A stretch of 64,000 nucleotides of DNA, taken from assembly GCF_000970305.1 (NCBI RefSeq), contig NZ_CP009517.1, forward strand, positions 1,364,001 to 1,428,000, written 5' to 3'. The notes beneath the pieces were generated by a model. That model worked only from the letters and a program-made list of their open reading frames with translations, had not been told where the DNA came from and did not search any database. The translations under genes and the position numbers were made by a program. This stretch comes from Methanosarcina barkeri 3. Lineage in GTDB: Archaea > Halobacteriota > Methanosarcinia > Methanosarcinales > Methanosarcinaceae. Positions 20,273 to 29,566 of this stretch are shown here, piece by piece (the first letter of the stretch is position 1; each line of letters opens with the position of its first letter).

Positions 20273-21493
20273 TTACTGAGAGGATTTGGCCTTCTGTCTT
20301 CGGATTTCCGAAAGGATTTTTACCTTTATTTCAAGTGCAGGAACGAAGCCAGGTTGCAACTCCAGAGCTCGATTACAATTTTCCAGTGCTTCCTCCTGCT
20401 TACCTACTTCCGAAAGAACAAAACCCATGGCTGTCCAGAGCCGAGGCTCTTTAGGGGAGAGATGAAGCGCCTTATTGTAAATCTTCAGGGCTTCCTCGTA
20501 CCTGTCTAGTCTGGAAAGCAGACTTCCGGTCGAAGTAAGGGCCTCAAGGTATTCAGGCCTTATTCGAAGGGCTGAACTGTAAGCTTCAAGAGCTTCTTCT
20601 TCTCTGCCGAGGGCCAAAAGTACGGAGCCTTTCCCTGCCCAGGCTTCAGCATACTCGGGATACTTATGAAGGATTTCTTCATAGGTATGGAGGGCTTCTT
20701 CAAACCTGCCAAGCCTTAAAAGCACGACTCCCTTATTATCCCAGGCAATTTCAAAAGCCGGCTCAAGTTCAATTGTCCTGTCATAAGCTGCAAGTGCTTC
20801 TTCAAGCCGGCCCATTTCCGCGAGAATAACACCTCGGTTATACCAGACCCTGTGATCTTCAGGAATAATTTTCAAGGTTTTTGCAGTAAGCTGCAGGGCA
20901 GTTTCAAACCGTCTGGCCTTATACATAAGCACAGCAGTTTGAAAAAGGGCTGTAGCATCCTGTGGATTTTTTTCAAGCCGTTCAGCACAGGCCTGAAGCT
21001 CTTCGAAAAAAGGCAGGGAAGCATAAACGTCTCTTACAGCCAGGAAAAGAGGCAAAATTTCATAGCTTTTCCCATAAAATACAAGTTTTTTTGTTTCCGC
21101 ATTATATGAAAAGGCGGTTGATTCCTCTTGACCTGCATCTTCTTCTGGTGCATCCTGGTCCCTTTTGTTACTGAAAACGTTTTCTACTCCTGTTGTTTTC
21201 TCTTTCTCTATTCCTTTAATCACAGCTCTAAACCCGGAAAAGGCTGCTGGAGAAAGAGGAGAGTTATTAGAGACTAAAAGCGCAGATCTGAGATATTTCC
21301 CGAGTTTTCTATCGTTTTTATGCCATAAAGCCATTGAAGTGCCCTGACATTCTTTAAGAAATTTCTTCAGGCAGAGACTCTGGGATGCCTGACTCCCGGA
21401 ACACTCAAGCGCAGAAAAAGCTGAAACTGCTGCCCTGCAGTGCTCCCAAAGTTCATTCGGGAAAGTCTTTGTTTTGGAAGAGTAAGCTTCCGT
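20273..21493 (-). CDS. TPR-repeat protein with possible ACG start
   Basis: The conservative reading starts at ATG 21334 (353 residues). The frame is open a further 178 bp upstream to a TAA (21512-21514) and encodes protein-like sequence (FPNELWEHCRAAVSAFSALE). In that stretch a perfect AAAGGAGGG (21500-21508) precedes ACG 21493 at 7-nt spacing, and there is no ATG, GTG or TTG, so I extend the CDS to 406 residues. The C-terminal two thirds hold about seven TPR motifs with WxNxGxxLxxxGRxEEAL...P pattern. It lies just downstream of the PASTA gene, probably in one operon. Function unknown. Confidence 0.65.
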   Translation of the reverse strand, partial: TEAYSSKTKTFPNELWEHCRAAVSAFSALECSGSQASQSLCLKKFLKECQGTSMALWHKNDRKLGKYLRSALLVSNNSPLSPAAFSGFRAVIKGIEKEKTTGVENVFSNKRDQDAPEEDAGQEESTAFSYNAETKKLVFYGKSYEILPLFLAVRDVYASLPFFEELQACAERLEKNPQDATALFQTAVLMYKARRFETALQLTAKTLKIIPEDHRVWYNRGVILAEMGRLEEALAAYDRTIELEPAFEIAWDNKGVVLLRLGRFEEALHTYEEILHKYPEYAEAWAGKGSVLLALGREEEALEAYSSALRIRPEYLEALTSTGSLLSRLDRYEEALKIYNKALHLSPKEPRLWTAMGFVLSEVGKQEEALENCNRALELQPGFVPALEIKVKILSEIRRQKAKSSQ

Positions 21494-21515
21494 TTTAAGC
21501 CCTCCTTTATCTTAT

Positions 21516-22016
21516 TCAGCTGCGGTCGGAAAAAGCGCCGCACAGCGAGTTTCTATCATGTGGCAGAAACTTGCCTTTTACCGCAACTACAAGTTTTACG
21601 GATGATCCGGCAGGTGACTTCGTACCTGGTTTTGGATCTTGTCGGATAATATCTCCAGCCATAACCCCGACGGGTAAAACTGACTTTTGCTCGACAATGT
21701 CTCCTGCTATAAGCCCGGATTCTTCCAGAATTTTAACGGCTTTCTCAAGGGGCTGTTTTATGACATTAGGAACTTCCACGCTTCCTGTGATAGTCCTTGT
21801 CCCTACAGTAGTTTCTGGCTCCTTCACACCTTCTTTTTCTTCCAGCACTTCTTCGAGCAAGTCAATTGCCCCGCTAATTCGAAGAAGGGTCTCACTCAGG
21901 CTCTTTTTCCGGTTTTCAAGCTCAGTAATCTTTAACTCGATGTCTTCAAGAATTCTCTGCCCTGATTCGTATTCTGCCCTGAGTTCAGTTAAACGCTGTT
22001 CAAGTTTTACTTCCAT
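21516..22016 (-). CDS. Coiled-coil PASTA-domain protein
   Basis: 166 residues. The first about 66 residues are a charged coiled coil (LTELRAEYESGQRILEDIEL...). A PASTA-like domain follows at about 78-147: VPNVIKQPLEKAVKILEESGLIAGDI and ILRQDPKPGTKSPAGSSVKLVVAVKG-like sequence. PASTA domains in bacteria bind cell-wall fragments; in archaea their role is unclear. No signal peptide or membrane segment is visible. It precedes the TPR gene on the same strand. Confidence 0.8.
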   Translation of the reverse strand: MEVKLEQRLTELRAEYESGQRILEDIELKITELENRKKSLSETLLRISGAIDLLEEVLEEKEGVKEPETTVGTRTITGSVEVPNVIKQPLEKAVKILEESGLIAGDIVEQKSVLPVGVMAGDIIRQDPKPGTKSPAGSSVKLVVAVKGKFLPHDRNSLCGAFSDRS

Positions 22017-22428
22017 GCTCCTGTATACCCCTTCTGGTTATTTATTTCAGTTTATTCGGTTTTTTGCATTTATTAACTGATTTTGCTTTTTATTTTGTTA
22101 GTTATTTTATTAATTGTTTTATTAATTTCGTCTTCATATCAAGTGCTTTTTAGCTCTCTGTACATTTCCAACCCAATACATTTTAAGTTTTATATTTTTA
22201 CATGCCATCGGACTGAAAAAACCATCTATCCAGATTCAGATATCGTTGGATCGGCATTTTTAAGCGCATAAATATTGTCCGTTACTGGTTACATGCGTTT
22301 AAACTTAAGCATGTCAGACATGATGTAAAAACATTAAATCGTAATTATCTGACTTACAGATTTATGGAATAGCACACACGAACCTAAAAAGACAGAACTT
22401 GGGATTTATACGATTAAAAAGCTGCTTT
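22017..22428. other. AT-rich gap
   Basis: 412 bp between the TctA-like gene and the PASTA gene, both on the minus strand. It should contain the PASTA promoter. No RNA, repeat array or credible ORF is seen. Confidence 0.5.
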
Positions 22429-23829
22429 TTACAAAAAGTACAAAATCACAGGCAGTAAGATGACTCCCATTGCATGTGATTTCCTGACATTCATAAAGGA
22501 GGAGAGCATGCCTATTGGAGTCGAGATTACAAAAATGAAAAATCCGAAAAGCCCTGTGAAAAGGTAAACCATTACTGCAAGCCCTATAAGGACACCTGCA
22601 CAGAGTTTGCTATAGTTAACTTTCTTCAGGAAGAGGTGCGCGTTGTTTCCTATCCAGATAGTAGAAAAGTAGGAAAACAGCGCAGTTAAGACCATGGCGG
22701 CAAAAAAAAGTAGAAGTATGGGTAAATCAAGCGTGTTTGTTTCCAGAATATCTTCTATGGCAACCATTGCCCCGCTTCGTGTCCTTCCGATCACCACAAA
22801 AGCCACCAGCCCGAAAATTGCGTTCGAAGTGTTTACTCCTGAGTTTGAAACTATGAATTCCTTCGAGCTCTCAAGCGTTGAAGGGTTACTGGCATAAGGG
22901 TCGGAATAGAGAGAAGTTTTTAGCTTTCCGAGCTCGGGTTCGGAGGTTTTCTTTTTTAGTGTAATCCTGTCAAAGTCGACTTTTGCAGCAAGGCCCGTAA
23001 GGAGTGCTGCAATTGCTGAGGAGAGGCCTGGCAGCCATGCCACAAGTGAGCCTGCCGCACTGCCTGTAAGGATTCCCCTGAGAATTCTTTTTCGAGAAAG
23101 TTTGAGTGCCGATACGGACTCTTCCGGAATTTTCGAGCTTGTTAGAAGGCTTATTATTAGTTGGGACGATCCGAAAAGCCCGCTCAGAAGCGGCAGGAGT
23201 ATCGACGGCTCTCCAAAATTAACAACCGGAACCATAAGCGATTCCCTATCAAAAGCGAAGAGCCCAAGCAAGCCTGTAATCAAAAACAAAACGAGAGCAA
23301 AAAATTTGTACTTATATTTTGCAAACGGACTTTTCTCCTTTGAATCTTCAACACTTTCACCTTTTTCACTTGCAAGCATCAGAAAGACAATTAAAATGAG
23401 AATCAAAGCCATATGCGCTTCAATATAAGGATATATAGCCTTAAAGAAAAGCGAAAATGGAAGTACGAATATAAGGGAAGCAACTACCGAGCCTGCACTT
23501 CCGAGTGCTGAAAGACGGACTGCCTCAGCTCCGGCTCCGTCAAGTAAAAGCCTGTGCCCTGGAAGGACCATTAGTGCGGTATCTCCATCCGGTGCCCCTA
23601 GAAACACTGAAGGGATAACGTCATGGAAAGTTTGAGATAGTGCATTTGAGAGAATAATTACGGCTATGTAAAAAGGTGAAAGCCCTTTCTCAGCCAGGAA
23701 AGGAGCAAGGGCTATAAGAGCAAGCGCAAAATTATTATTGTGTACTCCAGGCAAGAGCCCTGAGATTATTCCAAGCAGGTAACCCCCTAAAACTGACAAA
23801 AAAAGAATAATTAGTGAGACGTCTTCCAC
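22429..23829 (-). CDS. TctA/DUF112-type integral membrane protein
   Basis: 466 residues from GTG 23829, with about ten or more hydrophobic segments. GYLLGIISGLLPGVHNNN at the N-terminus and FHDVIPSVFLGAPDGDTALMVLPGHRLLL match the tripartite-tricarboxylate-transporter large permease fold. AAGSLVAWLPGLSSAIAALL is the second inverted-repeat GxxPG segment. Archaeal members usually lack the TctB and TctC partners, and none is nearby. A substrate cannot be assigned. Confidence 0.8.
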   Translation of the reverse strand: MEDVSLIILFLSVLGGYLLGIISGLLPGVHNNNFALALIALAPFLAEKGLSPFYIAVIILSNALSQTFHDVIPSVFLGAPDGDTALMVLPGHRLLLDGAGAEAVRLSALGSAGSVVASLIFVLPFSLFFKAIYPYIEAHMALILILIVFLMLASEKGESVEDSKEKSPFAKYKYKFFALVLFLITGLLGLFAFDRESLMVPVVNFGEPSILLPLLSGLFGSSQLIISLLTSSKIPEESVSALKLSRKRILRGILTGSAAGSLVAWLPGLSSAIAALLTGLAAKVDFDRITLKKKTSEPELGKLKTSLYSDPYASNPSTLESSKEFIVSNSGVNTSNAIFGLVAFVVIGRTRSGAMVAIEDILETNTLDLPILLLFFAAMVLTALFSYFSTIWIGNNAHLFLKKVNYSKLCAGVLIGLAVMVYLFTGLFGFFIFVISTPIGMLSSFMNVRKSHAMGVILLPVILYFL

Positions 23830-23999
23830 CCATCCTACCCTCTGAAACTTGATTGAATTCTGTGAATTTCATCCAAACTTTTGTAAGTTATATCAGAGAG
23901 TATAATCATAACTATTTAAAAATATTTCTACTATCTGTTGACTTAACTATTTTTTACTAACTTAACCACATTTTATTTAATTCTTCACCTTTTATTCAA

Positions 24000-24072
24000 T
24001 CCCTTACCTTTTGTTTAATCTCTTACCTTTTGTTTAATCTCTTACCTTTTGTTTAATCTCTTACCTTTTATT
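24000..24072 (+). repeat. 19-bp tandem repeat
   Basis: CTTACCTTTTGTTTAATCT repeats three times with diverged flanking copies, at the 3' end of the decayed surface-protein gene. The gap 23830-24060 otherwise has only AT-rich sequence including the upstream region of the TctA-like gene. Confidence 0.85.
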
Positions 24073-24795
24073 CAGTTCCATTATGTAAAGTACAGCTAGC
24101 AGGCTTATAGCTCCACAAATTATAGTGAACTCAGGAGTTTTTGCTTTCTTTTGTAAGATTGCCTGTCTCTTTTCTTGAAATAATACCAGCATTTTTTTCT
24201 TCATTCCCGTTGCTGCTTCCTTCATCGGAGCCGGTAGTTTCCAGAACGGTTATTGTAGCCGTTTTTGAGGATGTTTTGTTTGCATTGCTTACTATCAGAT
24301 TAACAGTATAGGTTCCTTCAGAAGAGTAAGTATGAACCGGGTTCTAGTTTGTCGAATTTAATCCGTCTCCAAAGTTCCAGTTCCATGAAGTTGCGTTTTG
24401 AGACCTGTCATTAAACTGAACAGAAAGAGACGCGCACCCGGATGTGATATTGCTGCTGAAGTCTGCGAAAAGAGATGCTGTTTTTCCCTGATTTGCTTTC
24501 AGAATAACAAGACAGTTAACGCCTTCAGCTACATAGACATAACTGTCGGAAACTGAGACATCGCTAGCAGAGATGGCTTAACGTCCTTTGAGAACCGGAG
24601 AAGAAGGATTGCTTATGTCAATAATCATAAGACCATTCAAGTCAGCTACATAGGCGTAATTGTCGGAAACCGAAACATAGCGAGCTGCCCTTGTATAATA
24701 TCCTTTTATGGTTGGAGAAGAGGAATTGCTAATATCAACAATTGAAAGACCATTATCGCCATCGGCTACATAACCATAATTATCAATATTTAAGA
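24061..24795 (-). pseudogene. Decayed LVIVP/PKD-domain surface protein
   Basis: Read on the minus strand, the region encodes LVIVP-type beta-propeller units (YVADGDNGLSIVDISNSSSP, VSVSDNYAYVADLNGLMIID). A PKD domain (ASLSVQFNDRSQNATSWNWNFGDG...HTYSSEGTYTVNLIVSN), a Ser/Glu linker and a hydrophobic C-terminal segment (TPEFTIICGAISLLAVLYI) follow. It is broken: TAA after SPVLKGR, TAG after GDGLNSTN, and a frameshift in an A-tract before the C-terminal segment. The N-terminus is absent beyond about 24795. Intact relatives are abundant exported proteins in Methanosarcina. Confidence 0.85.
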
Positions 24796-25652
24796 CCTTA
24801 ATAAATATGAAGAACCATTTTTATATAAGATATTATGGAGTTCACTGGTAAAAAATATAATTAAATAAAAATAATTCACCCAGTTAACCATCAAGAATAT
24901 AATCTAAATCTTGAGTTATAACATAAAAGTACACATAAACTCACAATTACTTTGTTTATGCATATTATACATGGCGTAAAAGAAGATTTTTAATTCAAGA
25001 TTAGATTGAAAAGTAGAGAAAGAAACTATATGTAGTAACAAGTAAATATTTTAACAAATTAGGAAAATTTACCTAGTAATTGGGAAACCTTTAATATAAA
25101 TATTTTGTGCTAAAATCTTGACAATCTTCGTAGAAATTGGCGGTAAGGAGTAATAATAGTCTGTCTGGACGATAAGCCGCTTAAAAATTTTGAGTGTTGT
25201 TTATTACATCAAAGAAAAAGAAAAATCATTTCCACTTATGTTTTATATGTGTTTGATATTCTATAACATGCAGTTCTAAATGCTAATTTTGAATGGGGTT
25301 CATGAGTAGCATTTAGCGAAACACAGAGCAAGGAAACTGAGGTTCGCCATTCCTCAACCTTGCCCTCCACAAATCTGAAACCCCGCCCGAATGGGAAGCT
25401 ATTGAGGTTTTTTGCCATTCCTCAAGCTTTAGTTCGGAAGAGGTTTCAAGGGAAACGGAACTGAGGTTCGCCATTCCTCACTCCGGTTCCGGAAGATCAG
25501 AAGCAAAAAGAAGTGAGAGGAAAATCCCTCTCTATACTGTTTTACCTCTCACTTCAGTTCTTTTCTATCCACGATTTATCCTTTGTATATCTATTGAATC
25601 ATTCAGATTCTGCCTTTAACTCCAATCTATACTCTGTTATAATTATCAATTC
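24796..25652. other. Long non-coding stretch
   Basis: About 850 bp with no credible gene. The left 400 bp are AT-rich. The right part (25338-25480) holds three small hairpins, listed separately. Some 60-residue frames exist but show no protein-like composition. Confidence 0.5.
25338..25480 (+). repeat. Three spaced TGAGG...CCTCA hairpins
   Basis: TGAGG-N9-CCTCA occurs at 25338-25356 and 25462-25480 with identical loops (TTCGCCATT). A variant with a 12-nt loop lies at 25403-25424. Spacing is about 60 bp. They could form small RNA hairpins or protein-binding sites. Confidence 0.65.
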
Positions 25653-25958
25653 TTATCCATTCCCTCTTCCGGGCTGTCCTTCTTTTTTGTCACTTCCTCT
25701 TCCAGGCTGCTCCTCTTTTTTGTCACTCCCTCTCTCAGGCTGTTCTTCCTCATCCTCCCTTGACTGTTCTGACCTTCTTCCATTACTTCCTCTCTCAGGC
25801 TGTTCCTGTTCAGCTTCTTCCGATAATCCCTGCTTTCCACTACTTCCTCTTCCAGGCTGTTTCTGTTTAATTTCCCCTGAATGATCCCGTTTTCCATTAC
25901 TTCCTCTTCGAGGTTGTTCTTTGCTGTCACTTCCTCTCTCAGGCTGTTCCTGGTTCAT
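25653..25958 (-). CDS. Low-complexity hydrophilic repeat protein
   Basis: 101 residues from ATG 25958 behind AGAGG. Composition is extreme: repeated EQPERGSD/N-x-K units about eight times, rich in Glu, Gln, Gly, Arg and Lys, with no hydrophobic core. It lies 109 bp downstream of the pirin gene on the same strand. A second frame (25646-25930) is also open across the same repeats, so coding status is uncertain. If translated it would be intrinsically disordered. Function unknown. Confidence 0.4.
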   Translation of the reverse strand: MNQEQPERGSDSKEQPRRGSNGKRDHSGEIKQKQPGRGSSGKQGLSEEAEQEQPERGSNGRRSEQSREDEEEQPERGSDKKEEQPGRGSDKKEGQPGRGNG

Positions 25959-26067
25959 TTAATGCCTCTTTTTCTTTGTTTTACTTTATTTCTTTTCCTT
26001 TTTCGTTCCTCTGTTTTCCGTCTCGGTTTTCCTTTTTTCCGCGTTCCTTTCTCGGTTTTCCTCCTCT

Positions 26068-26787
26068 TTATTTCACAAATTTCTCACGGCTTGCAGGTAT
26101 ATCGATCAGCACGAATTCTGCAGAAGAAGTCGTATCCAGGTGAAGGCTTTCTTCCTGATTAAGACGGGCCTGATCTCCCTGCCCGAGTTTTTGTCCATTG
26201 ACAGAGAGTTCACCAGCCGAGATGTATATAAAAACAAGTCTACCTTCTTTTAAATCAAAGTGGAGGATATGCTCTTTTTCGAGGCAGGTACGGTAAATGG
26301 TTGCGTCTGCATTAATCTTCAGGACATCCTCAAAACCCTGTCCTGAAGCTAGAGGAAGTAATCGGTTTTTCCAGTTTGAAGCTTCGAATCTCTTTTTAGA
26401 GTATGCAGGCTCCAGATGGCTTCTGTACGGAGAAATCCAGATCTGGTATAAACGAAGGGATTTCTTTCCCCTATTAAATTCCGAATGTTCTATACCCGTG
26501 CCTGTTGTAATACATTGCACATCTTCATTCCTCAGAGTACCCCTATTTCCTATGTTGTCCTGATGAGTAAGTTCTCCTTCAAGCACTATCGTTGTTATCT
26601 CCATTTCAGCATGCGGATGAAATGAAAATCCTTTGTCTGGCTCAATGATAAACTCATTAAAAGCGCTAAGCTCCCCGAAACGGAGATTTTCCGGATTATA
26701 ATAATCCGAATAAGAGAAAAGGAAGAAACTTTTAACCCAGCCCTTATCGGAGTAGTACCTTTCTTCTGCCGGAATAATCCTGATCAC
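26068..26787 (-). CDS. Pirin-family bicupin protein
   Basis: 239 residues. The N-terminal cupin has probable metal ligands H57 and H59 (FSFHPHAEME), H101 and E103 (GIEHSEFN). The segment FGELSAFNEFIIEPDKGFSFHPHAEMEI resembles the YhhW/quercetinase-like pirins. The C-terminal cupin has the GRLVFIYISAGELSVNG motif. Some members oxidise flavonols in vitro; the physiological role in archaea is unknown. Divergent from ncsA across a 342-bp AT-rich region that must hold both promoters. Confidence 0.85.
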   Translation of the reverse strand: MIRIIPAEERYYSDKGWVKSFFLFSYSDYYNPENLRFGELSAFNEFIIEPDKGFSFHPHAEMEITTIVLEGELTHQDNIGNRGTLRNEDVQCITTGTGIEHSEFNRGKKSLRLYQIWISPYRSHLEPAYSKKRFEASNWKNRLLPLASGQGFEDVLKINADATIYRTCLEKEHILHFDLKEGRLVFIYISAGELSVNGQKLGQGDQARLNQEESLHLDTTSSAEFVLIDIPASREKFVK

Positions 26788-27129
26788 AAAAACCCCCTTT
26801 GTGTTTCTCAGATATTATTTGGTTATTTGATTATTTGAATAATATGCAGATTTATTAACTGAAAAAGATAATACACCTGGAAACAAGAGTTCTGAACATT
26901 GTTCGTAAAGCATGAAGAAACAAACAGAAAATAAACGGAAAATAGGCAGAAAATAGGAAAAAGACCGTAAAAAATTTCCGTAAAAATACATAAAAAACAA
27001 TATATACAAGCGGTCCCTTTCCTAAATGAATTCAGGCACAGAACAATTAAAAATAATTAAATTATATCTGTTTGTCAGATTTAAGCTTATCAGATTATTT
27101 TTCAGACAATTAGCAAAAAAAGGATTCAA
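26788..27129. other. Divergent intergenic region, pirin/ncsA
   Basis: AT-rich, no gene. It should contain divergent promoters. AAGGAT just before ATG 27130 serves as the ncsA ribosome binding site. Confidence 0.5.
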
Positions 27130-28038
27130 ATGACAATCAAATGTAAAAAATGCAATCATGAAGCCGTCATTTTTCAGAAATATTCCGGAATGCACCTTTG
27201 CAAGAAACATTTTGTAGAAGATGTCGAGAGAAAAATCAAACTGACAATAAGAAAAGAGTATAGCATCCGCAAAAATGATGTGATAGCTGTTGCTCTAAGC
27301 GGCGGTAAGGACAGCTCGGTTGCCCTATATATAGTGCACAAAATTCTTGGGAACAGACCGGATATTGAAATCGTTGCAATTTCAGTGGACGAGGGAATAA
27401 ACGGATACCGTCCCCATTCCCTCGAGGTTGCAAAAAGCCTCACAAAGATACTTGGGGTGAGGCATATCATAAAGTCCTTCAAAGAAGTACACGGAGTAAC
27501 TATGGACGAGTTGGCTGCAACGGACCGGGAAAAAGGTGCATGTAGCTACTGCGGCGTTCTCAGGAAGAATATTCTTAATAGAACTGCACTTGAAATTGGA
27601 GCAACAAAACTTGTTACAGGACATAACCTGGATGATGAAGCCCAGACAATTCTTCTCAATCACTTAAGGGGAGATGTGGAACGCTTGGTCAGACTCGCTC
27701 CGCCTGCAGCTATTGAAGGCCTGGTCTTACGAGCAAAACCTCTAAGGAATATCCCTGAAAAAGAAGTAGCACTCTATGCCATTATAAACTCCCTTCCTGT
27801 GGACTTCAGTGAATGTCCATATGCAGGAGAAGCCCTCCGAGGAGAGATAAGGGAACTTCTGAACAACTTTGAGGCAAAGCACCCTGGAACCAAATATTCC
27901 CTGCTCAGGGGCTTTGACAAGCTTGCAGGCGCACTTATTAAGGAAATGCCGCCCGCAAAAATCGGGAAATGCAGGATTTGCGGGGAGACCTGCACTGAAG
28001 ATGTATGCCAGACCTGCAAATTGCTTGGCCGAGCTTAA
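27130..28038 (+). CDS. ncsA: tRNA 2-thiolation protein NcsA (Ncs6/TtcA family)
   Basis: 302 residues. The N-terminal zinc site is C5-x2-C8 with C24 and H27. The PP-loop ATP-pyrophosphatase motif SGGKDSS is at 57-63. The central GACSYCGVLRKNIL and GHNLDDEAQT are typical of the TtcA/Ncs6 group and include catalytic/cluster cysteines. A second zinc finger lies at the C-terminus (CRICGETC...CQTC). It adenylates U34 of tRNAs and transfers sulfur to form 2-thiouridine. The symbol follows archaeal usage; CTU1/Ncs6 is equivalent. Confidence 0.88.
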   Translation: MTIKCKKCNHEAVIFQKYSGMHLCKKHFVEDVERKIKLTIRKEYSIRKNDVIAVALSGGKDSSVALYIVHKILGNRPDIEIVAISVDEGINGYRPHSLEVAKSLTKILGVRHIIKSFKEVHGVTMDELAATDREKGACSYCGVLRKNILNRTALEIGATKLVTGHNLDDEAQTILLNHLRGDVERLVRLAPPAAIEGLVLRAKPLRNIPEKEVALYAIINSLPVDFSECPYAGEALRGEIRELLNNFEAKHPGTKYSLLRGFDKLAGALIKEMPPAKIGKCRICGETCTEDVCQTCKLLGRA

Positions 28039-28045
28039 AAATAGA

Positions 28046-28112
28046 AACTAAAATGAAACTAAAATGAAACTAAAATGAAACTAAAAACAGAAACTAAAAA
28101 CAGAAACTAAAT
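28046..28112 (+). repeat. 11-bp tandem repeat after ncsA
   Basis: AAACTAAAATG units repeat, shifting to AAACTAAAAACAG. They lie in the 185-bp gap between the convergent ncsA and a membrane protein gene. Confidence 0.75.
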
Positions 28113-28223
28113 AAAAGTATTAGCTTCTTAGATTAACCTTTCAAAATTGATCTTGCAGAAATTATCCTTCAGAAAGATTTTCGAGAAACTAGCTTCTCGG
28201 AAAAATCTTTCAAAATTTACTTT

Positions 28224-29129
28224 TCAGAAGTTATCCGGGTAGGAAAGCAGATCTGAGGGGTCATAAAGCTTTCTTCCTTTTCTGGCCATATAGAGGCGTG
28301 TCCACAAGACAGCCGTCAGAGGCTGTAGAATCACAATTGGAATCAGAGATATAACTAATGTAAACAGGGTGTTTCCTGAACTTACAAATTCGCTGACCAG
28401 ACCATCAAGTATAGCCAACCCGATAGTGATTATCCAGATAAGGAAAACATCCAGCTTATTATTTGTAAAGAAACGAAAACTTTCACTCAAAGCCTCAAGG
28501 GGTCCAAGTTCGTCGATCACAATGGCATAGCTGCTGAGAGAAAGTGCGAGATTGAGGATTACTATATAAGCGGTCCAGAGAATGAATCCGATACCAAGTA
28601 CCATCACGCCTTTTACTGAGGCTTCCGGATTTTGGATTAACGTACTCAGATCCCCTACTGCGAAGGCTCCGGGCACTATAAATATGACTCCTACAAGCAG
28701 GAGCAGAGTAGTCAGCAGGACTGCAAGGAAAAGCCTGAAGGTGTTTTTTGAACTTGAAACCAGCATATCAAAGATGCCGGTATCTCCCGTCTCGGAGGCT
28801 TTTTTTGCCATTCCTATTGCTCCTGCTGTAAAGAAAGAGTGAACGAAAATAGCAAATAGGGAAAATCCGAGAATCAAAAACAAGGACAGTCCAAAGTTAT
28901 CAGAAAAACCGTTCCATAATACGGAAAGGATTTCCTTGTTGGAAAGGGTTGCAGGATCGATAATACTTCCTGTATTTGAGGTAAAAAGCAAAACGCTTAT
29001 CAAGCCAATGAAAAGGACATAAGTAATCATATTGATAAGAAAATTAAGGATAAACGGAATACAAATGTTTAAATTTCTAAACCAGCTGTTAAATCCTCTG
29101 TTAAGTACTGTTCCAAAATCTTCATACAT
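28224..29129 (-). CDS. Polytopic membrane protein (DUF4013-like)
   Basis: 301 residues with about six transmembrane segments. It starts with the soluble MYEDFGTVLNRGFNSWFRNLNICIPF. The segments SFRFFTNNKLDVFLIW and PLTAVLWTRLYMARKGRKLYDP resemble archaeal DUF4013-type proteins. No catalytic residues are evident. Function unknown; divergent from the PGF-CTERM surface protein. Confidence 0.7.
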   Translation of the reverse strand: MYEDFGTVLNRGFNSWFRNLNICIPFILNFLINMITYVLFIGLISVLLFTSNTGSIIDPATLSNKEILSVLWNGFSDNFGLSLFLILGFSLFAIFVHSFFTAGAIGMAKKASETGDTGIFDMLVSSSKNTFRLFLAVLLTTLLLLVGVIFIVPGAFAVGDLSTLIQNPEASVKGVMVLGIGFILWTAYIVILNLALSLSSYAIVIDELGPLEALSESFRFFTNNKLDVFLIWIITIGLAILDGLVSEFVSSGNTLFTLVISLIPIVILQPLTAVLWTRLYMARKGRKLYDPSDLLSYPDNF

Positions 29130-29566
29130 GTGCTGTGACCTTCCAATTATAAGGGCAGTGCTCCTGCATTTCTCTTACAAACATACCCTACAGATTGTAA
29201 AAGTATAGCTGGTATGCAGGCTCACAGATACCATTTTTGAATACATATGCAGAAGATAAATATATAATCTCTTGTTTTCGTACAAAGGTAATAATGTTGA
29301 AGGCCAGATGGAAGACAGATGAAGATCAGGTTAGTACCATAACTGTGGTCTATCTGTTAATTACGAATAGGACTCCTTTTGGTCAACTCTTTTCCCTCAC
29401 ATGAAGAATATTTTCAAATGATTTTAATAATATTCTTGATTTAAGGTTAGAAACCTGGATTTACTATTTTCGAAGATGCGTAAACTTATTCAGATCCGAT
29501 AATTGCCATATAATATGTCTTATATACCAAAAAATAATACAATGATATAAATCGGAGATGCAGGAA
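29130..29566. other. Divergent intergenic region
   Basis: About 430 bp, AT-rich. Includes TATA-like AAATATATAATC at about 29259-29270. No gene or RNA recognised. Confidence 0.4.

Noticed and set aside
24348-24352. Functional pyrrolysine codon in the LVIVP/PKD gene
   Set aside because: TAG occurs together with a TAA and a frameshift in the same gene, so a decayed gene is the simpler reading.
25513-25884. Plus-strand 123-residue ORF
   Set aside because: It is the reverse strand of the repeat region opposite the better-supported minus-strand frame and has no ribosome binding site or family features.
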